From contig NZ_AP025171.1 in NCBI RefSeq assembly GCF_003402535.2, forward strand, positions 1,178,001 through 1,242,000: 64,000 nucleotides of DNA, given 5' to 3'. The DNA is from Cupriavidus sp. P-10. Lineage in GTDB: Bacteria; Pseudomonadota; Gammaproteobacteria; Burkholderiales; Burkholderiaceae. Shown piece after piece: positions 53,394 through 62,433 of this stretch; positions within the stretch are counted from its first letter, which is position 1, and each line of letters opens with the position of its first letter. Under the pieces are notes generated by a model. The model saw only the letters and a list, made by a program, of their open reading frames with translations. It searched no databases and had not been told where the DNA came from. Both the position numbers and the translations under genes were made by a program.

Positions 53394-54848
53394 TCAGTCC
53401 GCGCCGCGCGCCAGGAAACGTCCGGCACGGATCCCGGTCGACTGGCGCTGCTGCCATGACAGCTCGCCGTTCACCCAGACCGCGGCAATGCCTTCGGCCG
53501 GCTGCATCGGGTCGGTGAAGCTGGCGGCGTCGCGGATGGTGGCGGCGTCGAACAGCACCAGGTCGGCCCAGTAGCCTTCGCGCACAAAACCGCGGCCATG
53601 CAGGCCGAAGCGCTCGGCCGACAGGCCGGTCATCTTGTTCACGGCGACGGTGAGCGGGAACAGCTCGCGGTCGCGCGCATAGTGGCCCAGCACGCGCGGG
53701 AACGCGCCCCACAGCCGCGGATGCGGCAGCGGGTCGTTGGGCAGCCCATCCGAGCCGACTACCGTGGCGGGGTGGCTCAGGATGCGGTCGACGTCGGCAT
53801 CTTCCATGCAGTGGTAGACGGCGCCGGCGGGCATCAGCCTGCGCGCGGCCTCGTGCAGGTCGACTTGCCATTCGGTGGCGATATCGGCCAGCAGCCGGCC
53901 GCCCATCTCGGGCGCGCCTTCGGACCACGTCACCATGATGTCGAAGTCGCTGGTGACCTGCTTCAGGTCCAGCGTCGACGAGCTGGCGGTATAGGGATAG
54001 CAGTCGCAGCCGACCGGCTGCCAGCGCTGGGCGCCGTCGAGCGCGTCGAGCACTTCGGTGCTGCGGCCCCAGTTGTCCACGCCGGCGCACTTCAGGTGCG
54101 AGATCACCACCGGCACGCGTGCATGGCGGCCGATGCGGAAGGCTTCGTCCATGGCGTCGAGGATCTCGGCGAACTCGCTGCGCAGGTGAGTGGCGTAGAG
54201 CGCGCCGGCATGGGCCAGCGGCTCGGCCAGCGCGAGCACTTCCTCGGTCGGCGCGTTGAAGGCATTGGCGTAGGCCAGTCCGGTGGACAGGCCCAGCGCG
54301 CCGTGCTGCAGCGATTCTTCCAACTGCGCGCGCATGGCCGCGATTTCCGCGGGCGTGGCGGCGCGGTCGAGCCGGTCCATATGGTTGCTGCGCAGCGCAG
54401 TATGGCCAACCAGCGCGGCAACGTTGATCGCGGGCTGGGCGGCATCGACGGCGTCGACGTAGGCCTTGAAACTGGGGTAGCGGAACGCGTCGGCATGGCC
54501 GAGCAGGTTCATCGGGTCGGGCGGATCGCCCGAGAGCGTCACCGGCGCGGCGCTGATGCCGCAGTTGCCGACAATCACGGTGGTCACGCCCTGCGACAGC
54601 TTGGGCGTCATCTCGGGCTGGCGCACGACGTTGGTATCGTCGTGCGTATGCACGTCGATAAAGCCCGGTGCCAGCACCAGGCCGTGGCCTTCGACCACGT
54701 GCGCGGCGGCATCGGGATCGATCGCGCCGCCTTCATCGATGCGGGCAATGCGGCCGTCGCGCAGCGCCACGTCGGCCAGGCGCGCGGCGGCGCCGGAGCC
54801 GTCGATCAGCGTGACGAGGCGGATCAGGGTATCGAACAGGTGTGGCAT
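53394..54848 (-). CDS. N-acyl-D-amino-acid deacylase (D-aminoacylase family)
   Basis: A 484-aa amidohydrolase. Metal-site motif DVHTHDD (His67, His69), Cys96 in VGNCGISA, HLRSE and VISHLKCAG with further ligands, and the Asp in VVGSDGLP. It removes acyl groups from N-acyl-D-amino acids. In this cluster N-acetyl-D-glucosaminate, which has the D configuration at the alpha carbon, is an attractive substrate (inference). ATG 54848 is two bases after the regulator's stop, so the two are coupled; ridA follows 64 bp later. Confidence 0.88.
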   Translation of the reverse strand: MPHLFDTLIRLVTLIDGSGAAARLADVALRDGRIARIDEGGAIDPDAAAHVVEGHGLVLAPGFIDVHTHDDTNVVRQPEMTPKLSQGVTTVIVGNCGISAAPVTLSGDPPDPMNLLGHADAFRYPSFKAYVDAVDAAQPAINVAALVGHTALRSNHMDRLDRAATPAEIAAMRAQLEESLQHGALGLSTGLAYANAFNAPTEEVLALAEPLAHAGALYATHLRSEFAEILDAMDEAFRIGRHARVPVVISHLKCAGVDNWGRSTEVLDALDGAQRWQPVGCDCYPYTASSSTLDLKQVTSDFDIMVTWSEGAPEMGGRLLADIATEWQVDLHEAARRLMPAGAVYHCMEDADVDRILSHPATVVGSDGLPNDPLPHPRLWGAFPRVLGHYARDRELFPLTVAVNKMTGLSAERFGLHGRGFVREGYWADLVLFDAATIRDAASFTDPMQPAEGIAAVWVNGELSWQQRQSTGIRAGRFLARGAD

Positions 54849-54850
54849 GG

Positions 54851-55756
54851 TCAGTCTCCCAGCGGCTGGCGGCTGTCCGGGCCCAGGCTTGGGCCGGCTT
54901 CGCCCCGGTGGCTGTCCAGCACGTACTTGAGCCGGCGCAGCCGCTCCTTGCTCAGGTCCGGCTGCAGCAACGCGCACTGGGTGGCCAGCACGTCCAGCAC
55001 CATCAGCATCGCGTAGCGCGACGCCGACGGCTTGAAAATGAAATCCGTCTCCAGCGTGCGCACCGGCAGCAGCACGTCGGCGCGCGCGGCCAGCGGCGAG
55101 CCCAGCGCGGTCACCGCGACCAGCTTCGCGCCGTATTCGCGTGCGATCTCGCAGCTGGCCAGCATCTCCGGCACGCGGCCGCTGGCCGAGAATGCCAGCA
55201 CCACGTCGTCGCGGCTCAGCGTGGCCGCCACCATCTTCTGCAGCAGCCCGTCCTGGTAGCTCGCCACCGGCTGGCCCAGCCGCGCGAGGCGGTGGCGCGC
55301 CTCGTCAGCCATGAATGACGAGCCGCCGCCCATGCCAAAAGCGTAGACCATGCGTGCGCCCAGCAACAGGCGCGCGGCGTCTTCGATCCGCTGCGCGTCC
55401 AGCAGGCCGCGGTTGACTTCAAGCGCGGTCAGGATGTCGGCATGGATGCTGTCGGCCAGCGTCGCCGGGGCTTCGGCGGCTGCATCGGCGCCGCCAGGTT
55501 GCAGGAATCGCGCGCCCACGGCGGTGGCCTGCGCCAGGCGCAGCTTCAGGTCGCGCACGTCGCGGCAGCCGATGGCCTTGGCAAAGCGGGTCACGCTGGC
55601 CTCGCTGACGCCGGCCTTGCGCGCCAGCTCGTTGATGCTCGCCGCGGCGGCGCCGGCCAGGTCTTCCAGCACCACCTGCGCGACCTTCTGCTCGGCCAGG
55701 CGCAGCGCGGGGCCGCGCTCGGCGATGCGGGTCAGGATGTCGAAGGGCGCGGTCAT
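54851..55756 (-). CDS. MurR/RpiR-family regulator
   Basis: A 301-aa regulator: N-terminal helix-turn-helix (INELARKAGVSEASVTRFAKAIG, near residues 39-61) and a C-terminal SIS sugar-phosphate-binding domain (RMVYAFGMGGGSSFMADEAR; VLAFSASGRVPEMLASCEIA). Such regulators sense phosphosugars; KDPG, made by this cluster, is a plausible ligand. ATG 55756 is taken as the start; a longer form (to 55873) would carry an unrelated low-complexity stretch. It is divergent from the PLP-enzyme operon. Confidence 0.88.
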   Translation of the reverse strand: MTAPFDILTRIAERGPALRLAEQKVAQVVLEDLAGAAAASINELARKAGVSEASVTRFAKAIGCRDVRDLKLRLAQATAVGARFLQPGGADAAAEAPATLADSIHADILTALEVNRGLLDAQRIEDAARLLLGARMVYAFGMGGGSSFMADEARHRLARLGQPVASYQDGLLQKMVAATLSRDDVVLAFSASGRVPEMLASCEIAREYGAKLVAVTALGSPLAARADVLLPVRTLETDFIFKPSASRYAMLMVLDVLATQCALLQPDLSKERLRRLKYVLDSHRGEAGPSLGPDSRQPLGD

Positions 55757-55897
55757 GGTCGGTAGCTGGGCGGGGGCGGAGGCAAAGTGGCGCAGGCGGC
55801 AGATGCTGCCGGCAGGGGCTATAACAGTGACTGGCGCGGCCTTGCGCGTCGTCGCCGTAGCCGTGGCTGCCATCTGCGTGTTACTTTATAACAAGGA

Positions 55898-55915
55898 TGA
55901 AATATCTTATTTTCA
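55898..55915. promoter_or_regulatory. Candidate RpiR operator
   Basis: TGAAATATCTTATTTTCA has inverted ends TGAAA and TTTCA in a local AT-rich patch between the divergent regulator and PLP-enzyme genes. Symmetry of the arms and position suit an operator for the adjacent RpiR protein. Confidence 0.4.
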
Positions 55916-55951
55916 GGGCTATCATTACGTCAATCAGATTTTTTCAGGGTG

Positions 55952-57229
55952 ATGACAAGCATGCGTGAAATAAAGTATCAGGCCGGCGTGATCGATCCGC
56001 TCAACAAGGCGCTGGGACGCCTGGAAGCCCCGCTGGCACCAGACGCCGCCCGCACCGGCTGGAGCCTGCTGCAGGAAGAGCTGAGCCTGCCGGCCGCGGT
56101 GCTTTATGAAGACCGGCTTGCGCATAACCTGGAATGGATGCGCCGCTTCATGGGCGAGTACGGCGTGCAGCTTGCGCCGCATGGCAAGACCACCATGGCG
56201 CCCAAGCTGTTCGCGCGCCAGCTCGGCGCCGGCGCGTGGGGCATCACGCTGGCGACCGCGCACCAGACCGCCGCGGCGCATGCGCACGGCGTCAAACGCG
56301 TGCTGATGGCCAACCAGCTGGTGGGCCGCCGCAACATGGAAATCATTGCGGACCTGCTGCGCGACGATCCTGGCTTCGAGTTCTTCGCGCTGGTCGATTC
56401 CGCCGCGCTGGTCGACCAGCTCGGCAAGTTTTTCCAGGAGCGCGAACAGACGCTGCAGGTGCTGCTCGAACTGGGCGTGGCCGGCGGCCGCACCGGCGTG
56501 CGCGACGACGCGCAACAACAGGCCGTGCTCGACGCGCTGGCGCGCTGGCCGCAGGCGCTGTCGCTGGCGGGCGTGGAGATCTATGAAGGCGTGCTGAAAG
56601 AAGAGGCCGATATCCGCAGCTTCCTGCAGCGTACCGTGGCGGTGACGCGGCAACTGGCGCAGCAGGGCCGCTTCGGCCGCAGCCCGGTGGTGATGTCGGG
56701 CGCCGGCTCGGCCTGGTATGACGTGGTGGCCGAGGAATTCGCGCGCACCGACATCGGCACGCCGATCGACATCGTGCTGCGCCCCGGCTGCTACCTGACC
56801 CATGATGTGGGCATCTACCGGGCCGCGCAGCAGCGCATCCTGGCCAGCAACCCGGTCGCGCAGAAAATGCGCGAGGGATTGCTGCCGGCGCTGCAGCTAT
56901 GGGCCTACGTGCAGTCGATTCCGGAGCCGGACCGCGTCATCATCGGCATGGGCAAGCGCGACGCCGCCTTCGACGCAGGCATGCCGATCCCCGCGCGGCT
57001 GTACCGCCCGGGCAGCGAGGCGCCGGTCGACGTGCCCGCGCACTGGGAGGTGACCGGCATGATGGACCAGCACGCCTACCTGCAGGTCAAGCCGGGCGAC
57101 GACATCCAGGTCGGCGACATGGTCGCCTTCGATATCTCGCACCCGTGCCTGACCTTCGACAAGTGGCGCCATATCCCGGTGCTGGATCGCGACCTGCGCG
57201 TGATCGACATCGTGCAAACCTTCTTCTGA
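55952..57229 (+). CDS. PLP enzyme of the D-serine dehydratase / D-threonine aldolase family
   Basis: A 425-aa fold-III (alanine-racemase-type) enzyme. PLP-lysine in APHGKTTMAPKLFARQ (Lys79), and the C-terminal metal motif SHPCLTFDKW with His397 and Cys399, matching the zinc HxC site of eukaryotic-type D-serine dehydratases and metal-activated D-threonine aldolases. These act on beta-hydroxy-D-amino acids. Followed by KDG kinase and KDPG aldolase genes, the best fit is dehydration of D-glucosaminate to 2-keto-3-deoxygluconate plus ammonia; D-serine or D-threonine are alternatives. Start could also be ATG 55961. Confidence 0.85.
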   Translation: MTSMREIKYQAGVIDPLNKALGRLEAPLAPDAARTGWSLLQEELSLPAAVLYEDRLAHNLEWMRRFMGEYGVQLAPHGKTTMAPKLFARQLGAGAWGITLATAHQTAAAHAHGVKRVLMANQLVGRRNMEIIADLLRDDPGFEFFALVDSAALVDQLGKFFQEREQTLQVLLELGVAGGRTGVRDDAQQQAVLDALARWPQALSLAGVEIYEGVLKEEADIRSFLQRTVAVTRQLAQQGRFGRSPVVMSGAGSAWYDVVAEEFARTDIGTPIDIVLRPGCYLTHDVGIYRAAQQRILASNPVAQKMREGLLPALQLWAYVQSIPEPDRVIIGMGKRDAAFDAGMPIPARLYRPGSEAPVDVPAHWEVTGMMDQHAYLQVKPGDDIQVGDMVAFDISHPCLTFDKWRHIPVLDRDLRVIDIVQTFF

Positions 57230-57242
57230 GGCGGGCCGCCCC

Positions 57243-58181
57243 ATGAGCATCGATATCCTGGCCTACGGCGAGCCGCTGGTCGAATTCAACCAGCAGCCCG
57301 ACGATCCCGACCGCTACCTGCAGGGCTTTGGCGGCGATACCTCCAACTTCTGCATCGCCGCGGCCCGGCAGGGCGCGAGCACCGGCTATATCAGCGCGGT
57401 CGGCGCCGATACCTTCGGGGAGCGCCTGCGCGCGCTGTGGACGCACGAGCGGGTCGACACGCGCCATGTGCACGTGGACCCGTCCGCGCCCACCGGCGTC
57501 TATTTTGTCTCGCACGACAACCACGGCCACCGCTTCGACTACCTGCGCGAAGGGTCCGCCGCCAGCCGCTACCAGCATGAGCAGCTGCCGCTGGGCGCGA
57601 TCGCCGCGGCGGGATACCTGCACCTGTCGGGCATCAGCCTGGCCATCAGCACCAGCGCCTGCGATGCGGGCCTGGCGGCGATGGAGCATGCGCGCAAGGC
57701 CGGCACCAAGGTCACGCTCGACACCAACCTGCGCCTGCGGCTGTGGTCGCTGGCGCGCGCGCGCGGCATCATGCGCGAAGCGTTTACGCTGACCGACGTG
57801 TGCCTGCCCAGCTGGGACGACATCACCGTGCTGACCGGGCTGGACGACCGCGATGCCATCGCCGATTACCTGCTCGGCTGCGGCATCGGCCTGGTGGCGC
57901 TGAAGCTGGGCGAGGAGGGCGCTTACGTGGCCACGCCCGAAGCGCGCACGCTGGTGGCGCCATATCCGGTCAAGCCGGTCGATGCCACGGGTGCCGGCGA
58001 TTGCTTCGGCGGCAGCTTCGTCGCGCGCCTGGCGGCGGGCGCCGACCCGTTCGAGGCCGCGCGCTACGCCAACGTGGCGGCGGCGCTGTCCACCACCGGC
58101 TATGGCGCGGTGGCGCCGATCCCCGATGCGCAGACCGTCATGGCCCGGCTGGCCGAGTCGGTCTCGGTGATCGGCGGCTGA
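57243..58181 (+). CDS. kdgK: PfkB-family sugar kinase, probable 2-keto-3-deoxygluconate kinase
   Basis: A 312-aa ribokinase-fold kinase. It has the early GEPLVEFNQ and GGDTSNFCIAAARQG substrate region and the PfkB C-terminal signature DATGAGDCFGGSFVARL with the catalytic Asp. KDG kinases typically start this way (AYGEPLVEF). Placement before a KDPG aldolase gene supports phosphorylation of KDG to KDPG. It starts 13 bp after the PLP-enzyme stop. Confidence 0.9.
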   Translation: MSIDILAYGEPLVEFNQQPDDPDRYLQGFGGDTSNFCIAAARQGASTGYISAVGADTFGERLRALWTHERVDTRHVHVDPSAPTGVYFVSHDNHGHRFDYLREGSAASRYQHEQLPLGAIAAAGYLHLSGISLAISTSACDAGLAAMEHARKAGTKVTLDTNLRLRLWSLARARGIMREAFTLTDVCLPSWDDITVLTGLDDRDAIADYLLGCGIGLVALKLGEEGAYVATPEARTLVAPYPVKPVDATGAGDCFGGSFVARLAAGADPFEAARYANVAAALSTTGYGAVAPIPDAQTVMARLAESVSVIGG

Positions 58182-58234
58182 GCCGTCTGCATTCCCTGAC
58201 TTTGCCTTCCTGAACCCTTCACCCCGAGACAGAC

Positions 58235-58879
58235 ATGCAAAACCAGACTTCCCCGCTGCTCCCCCTGCTGGCCGACGTGCCGGTGATCCCGGTGCTGGAA
58301 TTCCACTCGGTCGACGAGGCCTTGCACGTGAGCGAGGCGCTGGTCACCGGCGGCCTGCCGCTGCTGGAGATCACGCTGCGCACGCCCGTGGCGATGGACG
58401 CCATCAAGGCCGTGGCGGCCGCGCTGCCGCAAGCGTGCGTGGGCGCGGGCACGGTGCTGACGGTCGAGCAGCTGCATGCCGTGCGCGATGCCGGCGCGCA
58501 GTTCGCCGTGTCGCCGGGCCTGACCCCGGCGCTGGCGGAGGGCGCGCAGGGCGCGGGGATCTCGCTGTTGCCGGGCGTGGCCACGGCCAGCGAGGCGATG
58601 CTGGCGCTGGAAGCCGGCTTTACCTTCCTGAAGTTCTTCCCGGCGCAGGCGGCCGGCGGAGTGCCGATGCTCAAGTCGCTGGGCGGACCGCTGCCGCAGT
58701 TGCGCTTCTGCCCGACCGGCGGCATCGATGCCGCGCTGGCGCCGACCTACCTGGCACTGCCTAACGTGGTGTGCGTGGGCGGGTCGTGGGTGGTGCCCAA
58801 GGACGCGGTGGCTGGAAAGGACTGGGGCCGCATCCGCTCGCTGGCCGAGCAGGCGCGGGCGCTGCGCAGCAAGGGCTGA
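58235..58879 (+). CDS. eda: 2-keto-3-deoxy-6-phosphogluconate aldolase
   Basis: A 214-aa class I aldolase that splits KDPG into pyruvate and glyceraldehyde-3-phosphate. Schiff-base Lys133 in FLKFFPAQAAGG and Glu45 in LEITLRTPVAM fall exactly at the positions known for E. coli Eda, with CPTGGI phosphate binding near 177. Third gene of the + strand operon, closed by a strong terminator. It can also serve the Entner-Doudoroff route. Confidence 0.94.
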   Translation: MQNQTSPLLPLLADVPVIPVLEFHSVDEALHVSEALVTGGLPLLEITLRTPVAMDAIKAVAAALPQACVGAGTVLTVEQLHAVRDAGAQFAVSPGLTPALAEGAQGAGISLLPGVATASEAMLALEAGFTFLKFFPAQAAGGVPMLKSLGGPLPQLRFCPTGGIDAALAPTYLALPNVVCVGGSWVVPKDAVAGKDWGRIRSLAEQARALRSKG

Positions 58880-58914
58880 GCGCGCGGGCTGGGCGCCCTG
58901 GCGCAAGTCAATGC

Positions 58915-58943
58915 AAAACGGCACGCAGGGCGTGCCGTTTTTT
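58915..58943 (+). terminator. Rho-independent terminator after eda
   Basis: Perfect 12-bp stem AAAACGGCACGC (58915-58926), 3-base loop AGG, GCGTGCCGTTTT (58930-58941) and more T. The A/T-flanked stem would work in both directions, also ending the minus-strand entericidin-like transcript. Confidence 0.92.
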
Positions 58944-58991
58944 CCTGCCGATGCGGCCACGCCGCATCGTTGCGCGGTTTGGCGATCCGGC

Positions 58992-59123
58992 TTACTTGTG
59001 CCGGTCCGCCGAGCTTTCCAGCTTCTGGCCGCCGCGCTGAATGTCTTGTCCGAGTCCTGCCATCGTGTTGCAGCCAGCCAACAGGGTGGCAAACAGAACG
59101 CACCAGATCCAACCTTTCTTCAC
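58992..59123 (-). CDS. Entericidin-like small lipoprotein
   Basis: A 43-aa product from GTG 59123, preceded by AAGGAG. Basic start, hydrophobic core, lipobox LLAGC with Cys18, then NTMAGLGQDIQRGGQKLE, the conserved pattern of the entericidin EcnA/EcnB family. In E. coli this pair forms a stress-linked bacteriolytic toxin and antidote lipoprotein; single copies like this are common in proteobacteria with unclear function. Confidence 0.85.
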   Translation of the reverse strand: MKKGWIWCVLFATLLAGCNTMAGLGQDIQRGGQKLESSADRHK

Positions 59124-59263
59124 GCCGGGCTCCTTTCCATTCGGTTGAGGGTTTGACGCAGATTTTACCGTCGCTGTCAGCGCGGTTGATATCTGGTATG
59201 TGCCAATTTGTAAATCGTGCAATCGGTGCAACAGTTGCCGGTGGCCGGGCCGGCTGGATTTGT

Positions 59264-60607
59264 TCAGCCAGCCGGCGTCAGCAGATCGCGGGCGCGCTGC
59301 TGGATTGCGCCATGTGTCTGCATCAGCCATGCCGCCGGGAACGGCTGCGCCAGCAGGTAGCCTTGCACGCTGTGGCAGCCCCAGGCGCGCACCGCTTCCA
59401 GTTGCTGCCGGGTTTCCACGCCCTTGGCGCAAACTGCCGCGCCGGCACGGCGCGCCATGACGCAGGCGTCGCGCAGGCGCTCGGCCGGCCCCGGGTTGCC
59501 CCCGCGCGTGGCGGTGTGGCCCAGCCGGCGTACGTCAAGCGTGACGCTGTCGGGCCGCAGTGCCTCCAGGGCGAGCCGGTTGCCGAGGCTGTCGTCAAAG
59601 TCGCCCAGTGCCAGTTGCACCCCCAGCCGGCGCAAGCCGGCAAAGCGCCCGAGGATGCCGGCATCCTGGGGCACAGCGCTGGCAGGCAGCTCGATGGACA
59701 GCCGCTCCGGGGCAATGGCGCCGGCATCGAGGGCGCGCGCCAGGGCATCGACCATCTCCGGGCGGTGCAGCTGCGCACTGGACGCCAGCAGCGTAAATTG
59801 CAGCGGTGCGAGGGCCTCTGTACTACGTACCAGCGGCAGGACGCCGTCGAGCAGCCAGGCGCCGATACGCCCGACCAGCCCGAGCGCTTCAACCGCCGGC
59901 AGGAAGTCCTGCGGCGCCACCCGGCCGAGCACGGGGTTGTGCCAGCGCAGGCGCACGGTATAGCCGCTGACACGGGCGCCATCAAAGTGGGCGCGCGGTT
60001 GCAGCTGCAGGCTCAGTTCGCCGCGCTCCAGCGCCTCGGGCAGGGCGGCCAGCAGCGGGGCGGAGGGCGGGGCGGCGGGCTTGTCGGCGCGCGCAAGGCC
60101 AGCGCCGCCCTGGCGGACGATGCGCAGCATGGCATCGAATGCCTGCTGCACCCTGCGCTCGGCGGGGATATCAGGGTGGTCGGTGGCGACACCGATGCTG
60201 CAGGAGATAAACAGCTCGAAGCCGTCCAGCAGGAACGGGCGGGACAGGTCGCCGGCAATGCGCTCGGCAATTGGCCCGGCATCGGCGCAGCCGGCCGGCA
60301 ACGCCGTGACCACGCCCAAGTCCGACGCAGCCACCCAGTGCATGACCGCTCCGGGCGGCAGCAGCGCGGCAATGCGGGCCTGCACCAGCGCCTGCAGGCG
60401 GGCGGCGCGGTGCGGGCCAAGGGTCTCGCATGCGCTGGCAAAGCGGTCGAGCCGGATCGCCAGCACGGCGGCCAGCGGCGCGCCATCGGCGCGTCGCGCG
60501 GCCAGCGCGGACAGCAGTCCGGCCGGGCGCGCCGGGACCATCGCATCGGGCGGCGCCTGCTCGTCCCCCGCTGGCGTCCCGCCGAGATCGTCGGCATCTG
60601 GATGCAT
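59264..60607 (-). CDS. Degenerate EAL-domain protein (probably no phosphodiesterase activity)
   Basis: A 447-aa protein. Residues ~20-190 look like a degenerate GGDEF domain with no GGDEF motif. The EAL domain follows, but the name motif is lost: the expected EALLRW reads YTVRLRW. DDFG reads GDFDDSLG, and the usual AEGVE reads AKGVET, so metal ligands are missing, while QGYLLAQPF is kept. It is likely a cyclic-di-GMP receptor or purely structural protein. ATG 60607 is the probable start; earlier in-frame codons give low-complexity sequence. Confidence 0.8.
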   Translation of the reverse strand: MHPDADDLGGTPAGDEQAPPDAMVPARPAGLLSALAARRADGAPLAAVLAIRLDRFASACETLGPHRAARLQALVQARIAALLPPGAVMHWVAASDLGVVTALPAGCADAGPIAERIAGDLSRPFLLDGFELFISCSIGVATDHPDIPAERRVQQAFDAMLRIVRQGGAGLARADKPAAPPSAPLLAALPEALERGELSLQLQPRAHFDGARVSGYTVRLRWHNPVLGRVAPQDFLPAVEALGLVGRIGAWLLDGVLPLVRSTEALAPLQFTLLASSAQLHRPEMVDALARALDAGAIAPERLSIELPASAVPQDAGILGRFAGLRRLGVQLALGDFDDSLGNRLALEALRPDSVTLDVRRLGHTATRGGNPGPAERLRDACVMARRAGAAVCAKGVETRQQLEAVRAWGCHSVQGYLLAQPFPAAWLMQTHGAIQQRARDLLTPAG

Positions 60608-60896
60608 GAATCGTATTGCGGGCGTCGCCGTGCTGGCAGCGCTGTCCCGCCTCTCCCCGTTGTCAGTGTTCCACGTCTGGCAGGACCGCTGGCGCGGGCC
60701 GGCTCCTATCGTCAGGCGTGGCGGCGCACGCCTGCTGCAGCCGCACAACGGGCTGCAAGGCCCGATCATAAGCCAAGCCAGGCGGCAGGACCTTGCAAGT
60801 TGCGACAAGTTGCGGACTGCGCACCTGTTGCTTGACGGGAATCAACGCGGCGCCAAGTGGCCACGGGATGGGGTTTGACTGACCAGATGCGCGGCA

Positions 60897-62210
60897 TCAG
60901 CCGGTCGTCTCTTCCTCCGGACCGTCTTCGGGCGGCAGGCGCGAGGCCAGCACCTTGTCGATGCGCTTGCCATCCATGTCGATGATCTCGAAGCGCCAGT
61001 CGCCCCATTGGACGTTGTCGGCGATCTGCGGCAGGCGTCCGAGCAGCAACAGCAACATGCCCGACAGCGTGTGATAGCGTTCCTTTTCTTCTTCCGGCAC
61101 CTGGCGCAGCCCGATGCGGTCCTTCAGTTCGGGGATGGGGATCAGGCCATCGAGCAGCCATGAGCCATCCTCGCGCTGCACAGCCCATTCCTCGCCGGCG
61201 GCCTCCGCCTTGAACTCGCCGGTGATGGCTTCGATCAGGTCCTGCAGTGTCACCAGCCCCAGCACCTCGCCGTATTCGTCGATGACAAAGGCCACCTGGC
61301 CGCCGGATATGCGGAAATTTTCCAGCAACTCCATCCCGGTCACGCTTTCGGGCACGAACACCGCCGGCTGCACCACCGCCATCAGGTCGGCTTCTTCGCC
61401 GCGCAGCCGGCGTGCCAGCAGCTGGCGTGCGCTGACCACCCCGACGATGTCGTGCATGCCGCCGCGCACCGCCGGGAAGCGGGAGTGATCGGATTCCTCG
61501 ATACGGCGCAGGTTTTCGTCCAGCGGCGCCTCGACGTCCAGGTAGACGACGTCGCCGCGCGGCACCATCAGCGAGGCAAGTTGGCGGTCGTCGAGGCGGA
61601 ACACGTTACGCACCATGGTGTGCTCATGCTGCTCGATCACGCCCGCCTCGGAACCTTCCACCAGAAGTGCGTGGATTTCTTCCTGGGTCACGCCGGGGCC
61701 ACGGTCGGTCTTGCTGCCAATCAGCCGCAGTACCAGCCGGGTGGAACTCGACAGCAGCTTGACGAACGGGGTGGATGCCACCGCCAGCCAGGAAATCGGG
61801 CGCGCCACCAGGCGCGCGATCGCTTCGGGGGCCATCTGGCCCAGGCGCTTGGGCACCAGTTCGCCCAGCACGATGGAAAAGTAAGTCAGGCCCGCCACCA
61901 CGATCGCCGTGGCGACGTAGCCAGCGGTGGAAGAGGCCATGCCAACGCTTTGCAGCCAAACGCCGAAAGGCTGTGCCAGCGTCGATTCGCCGACCACGCC
62001 GTTGAGCACGCCGATCGACGTGATGCCAATCTGCACCGTCGACAGGAAGCGCGTGGGATCTTCGCCCAGCTTGGCGGCTGCGATCGCCCCCCGGTCGCCG
62101 TTCTCGATCTGGCGTTGCAGGCGCGCCTTGCGCGCAGTGACCAGCGCGATCTCCGACATCGCGAACAGGCCGTTCAGCAAGATCAGCGCCAGTAATATGG
62201 CAATTTCCAT
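60897..62210 (-). CDS. CNNM/CorB-type transporter-like protein (hemolysin family)
   Basis: A 437-aa membrane protein: CNNM (DUF21) domain with about four hydrophobic segments in the first ~190 residues (EIAILLALILLNGLFAMSEI), a CBS pair near 205-330 (MVPRGDVVYLDVEAPLDENL; VQPAVFVPESVTGMELLENF) and a C-terminal CorC_HlyC domain (WLLDGLIPIPELKDRIGL). Relatives include magnesium exporters (CorB) and proteins long annotated as hemolysins. ATG 62210 is used; a TTG lies just upstream in frame. Confidence 0.9.
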   Translation of the reverse strand: MEIAILLALILLNGLFAMSEIALVTARKARLQRQIENGDRGAIAAAKLGEDPTRFLSTVQIGITSIGVLNGVVGESTLAQPFGVWLQSVGMASSTAGYVATAIVVAGLTYFSIVLGELVPKRLGQMAPEAIARLVARPISWLAVASTPFVKLLSSSTRLVLRLIGSKTDRGPGVTQEEIHALLVEGSEAGVIEQHEHTMVRNVFRLDDRQLASLMVPRGDVVYLDVEAPLDENLRRIEESDHSRFPAVRGGMHDIVGVVSARQLLARRLRGEEADLMAVVQPAVFVPESVTGMELLENFRISGGQVAFVIDEYGEVLGLVTLQDLIEAITGEFKAEAAGEEWAVQREDGSWLLDGLIPIPELKDRIGLRQVPEEEKERYHTLSGMLLLLLGRLPQIADNVQWGDWRFEIIDMDGKRIDKVLASRLPPEDGPEEETTG

Positions 62211-62433
62211 CAAAGTGCGCGCCCTTTGCGCGCCCGGTGTTCCAAAAGATCAAGCATACCATTCGGCCGTTACAGGAAGCCTGCACAGTGACGCCCGCGC
62301 CGCAAAGCTGTCAACGCACTCCTGCAAGGCAGCAAACGCCGCACCACCGCACTACGCAACGAGGCGGCAGGGAATTGCGGTCATTACCTGGCAGGTAGTC
62401 GCTCCCGCCGTCCGACCATGCTGTAATAGGCGC

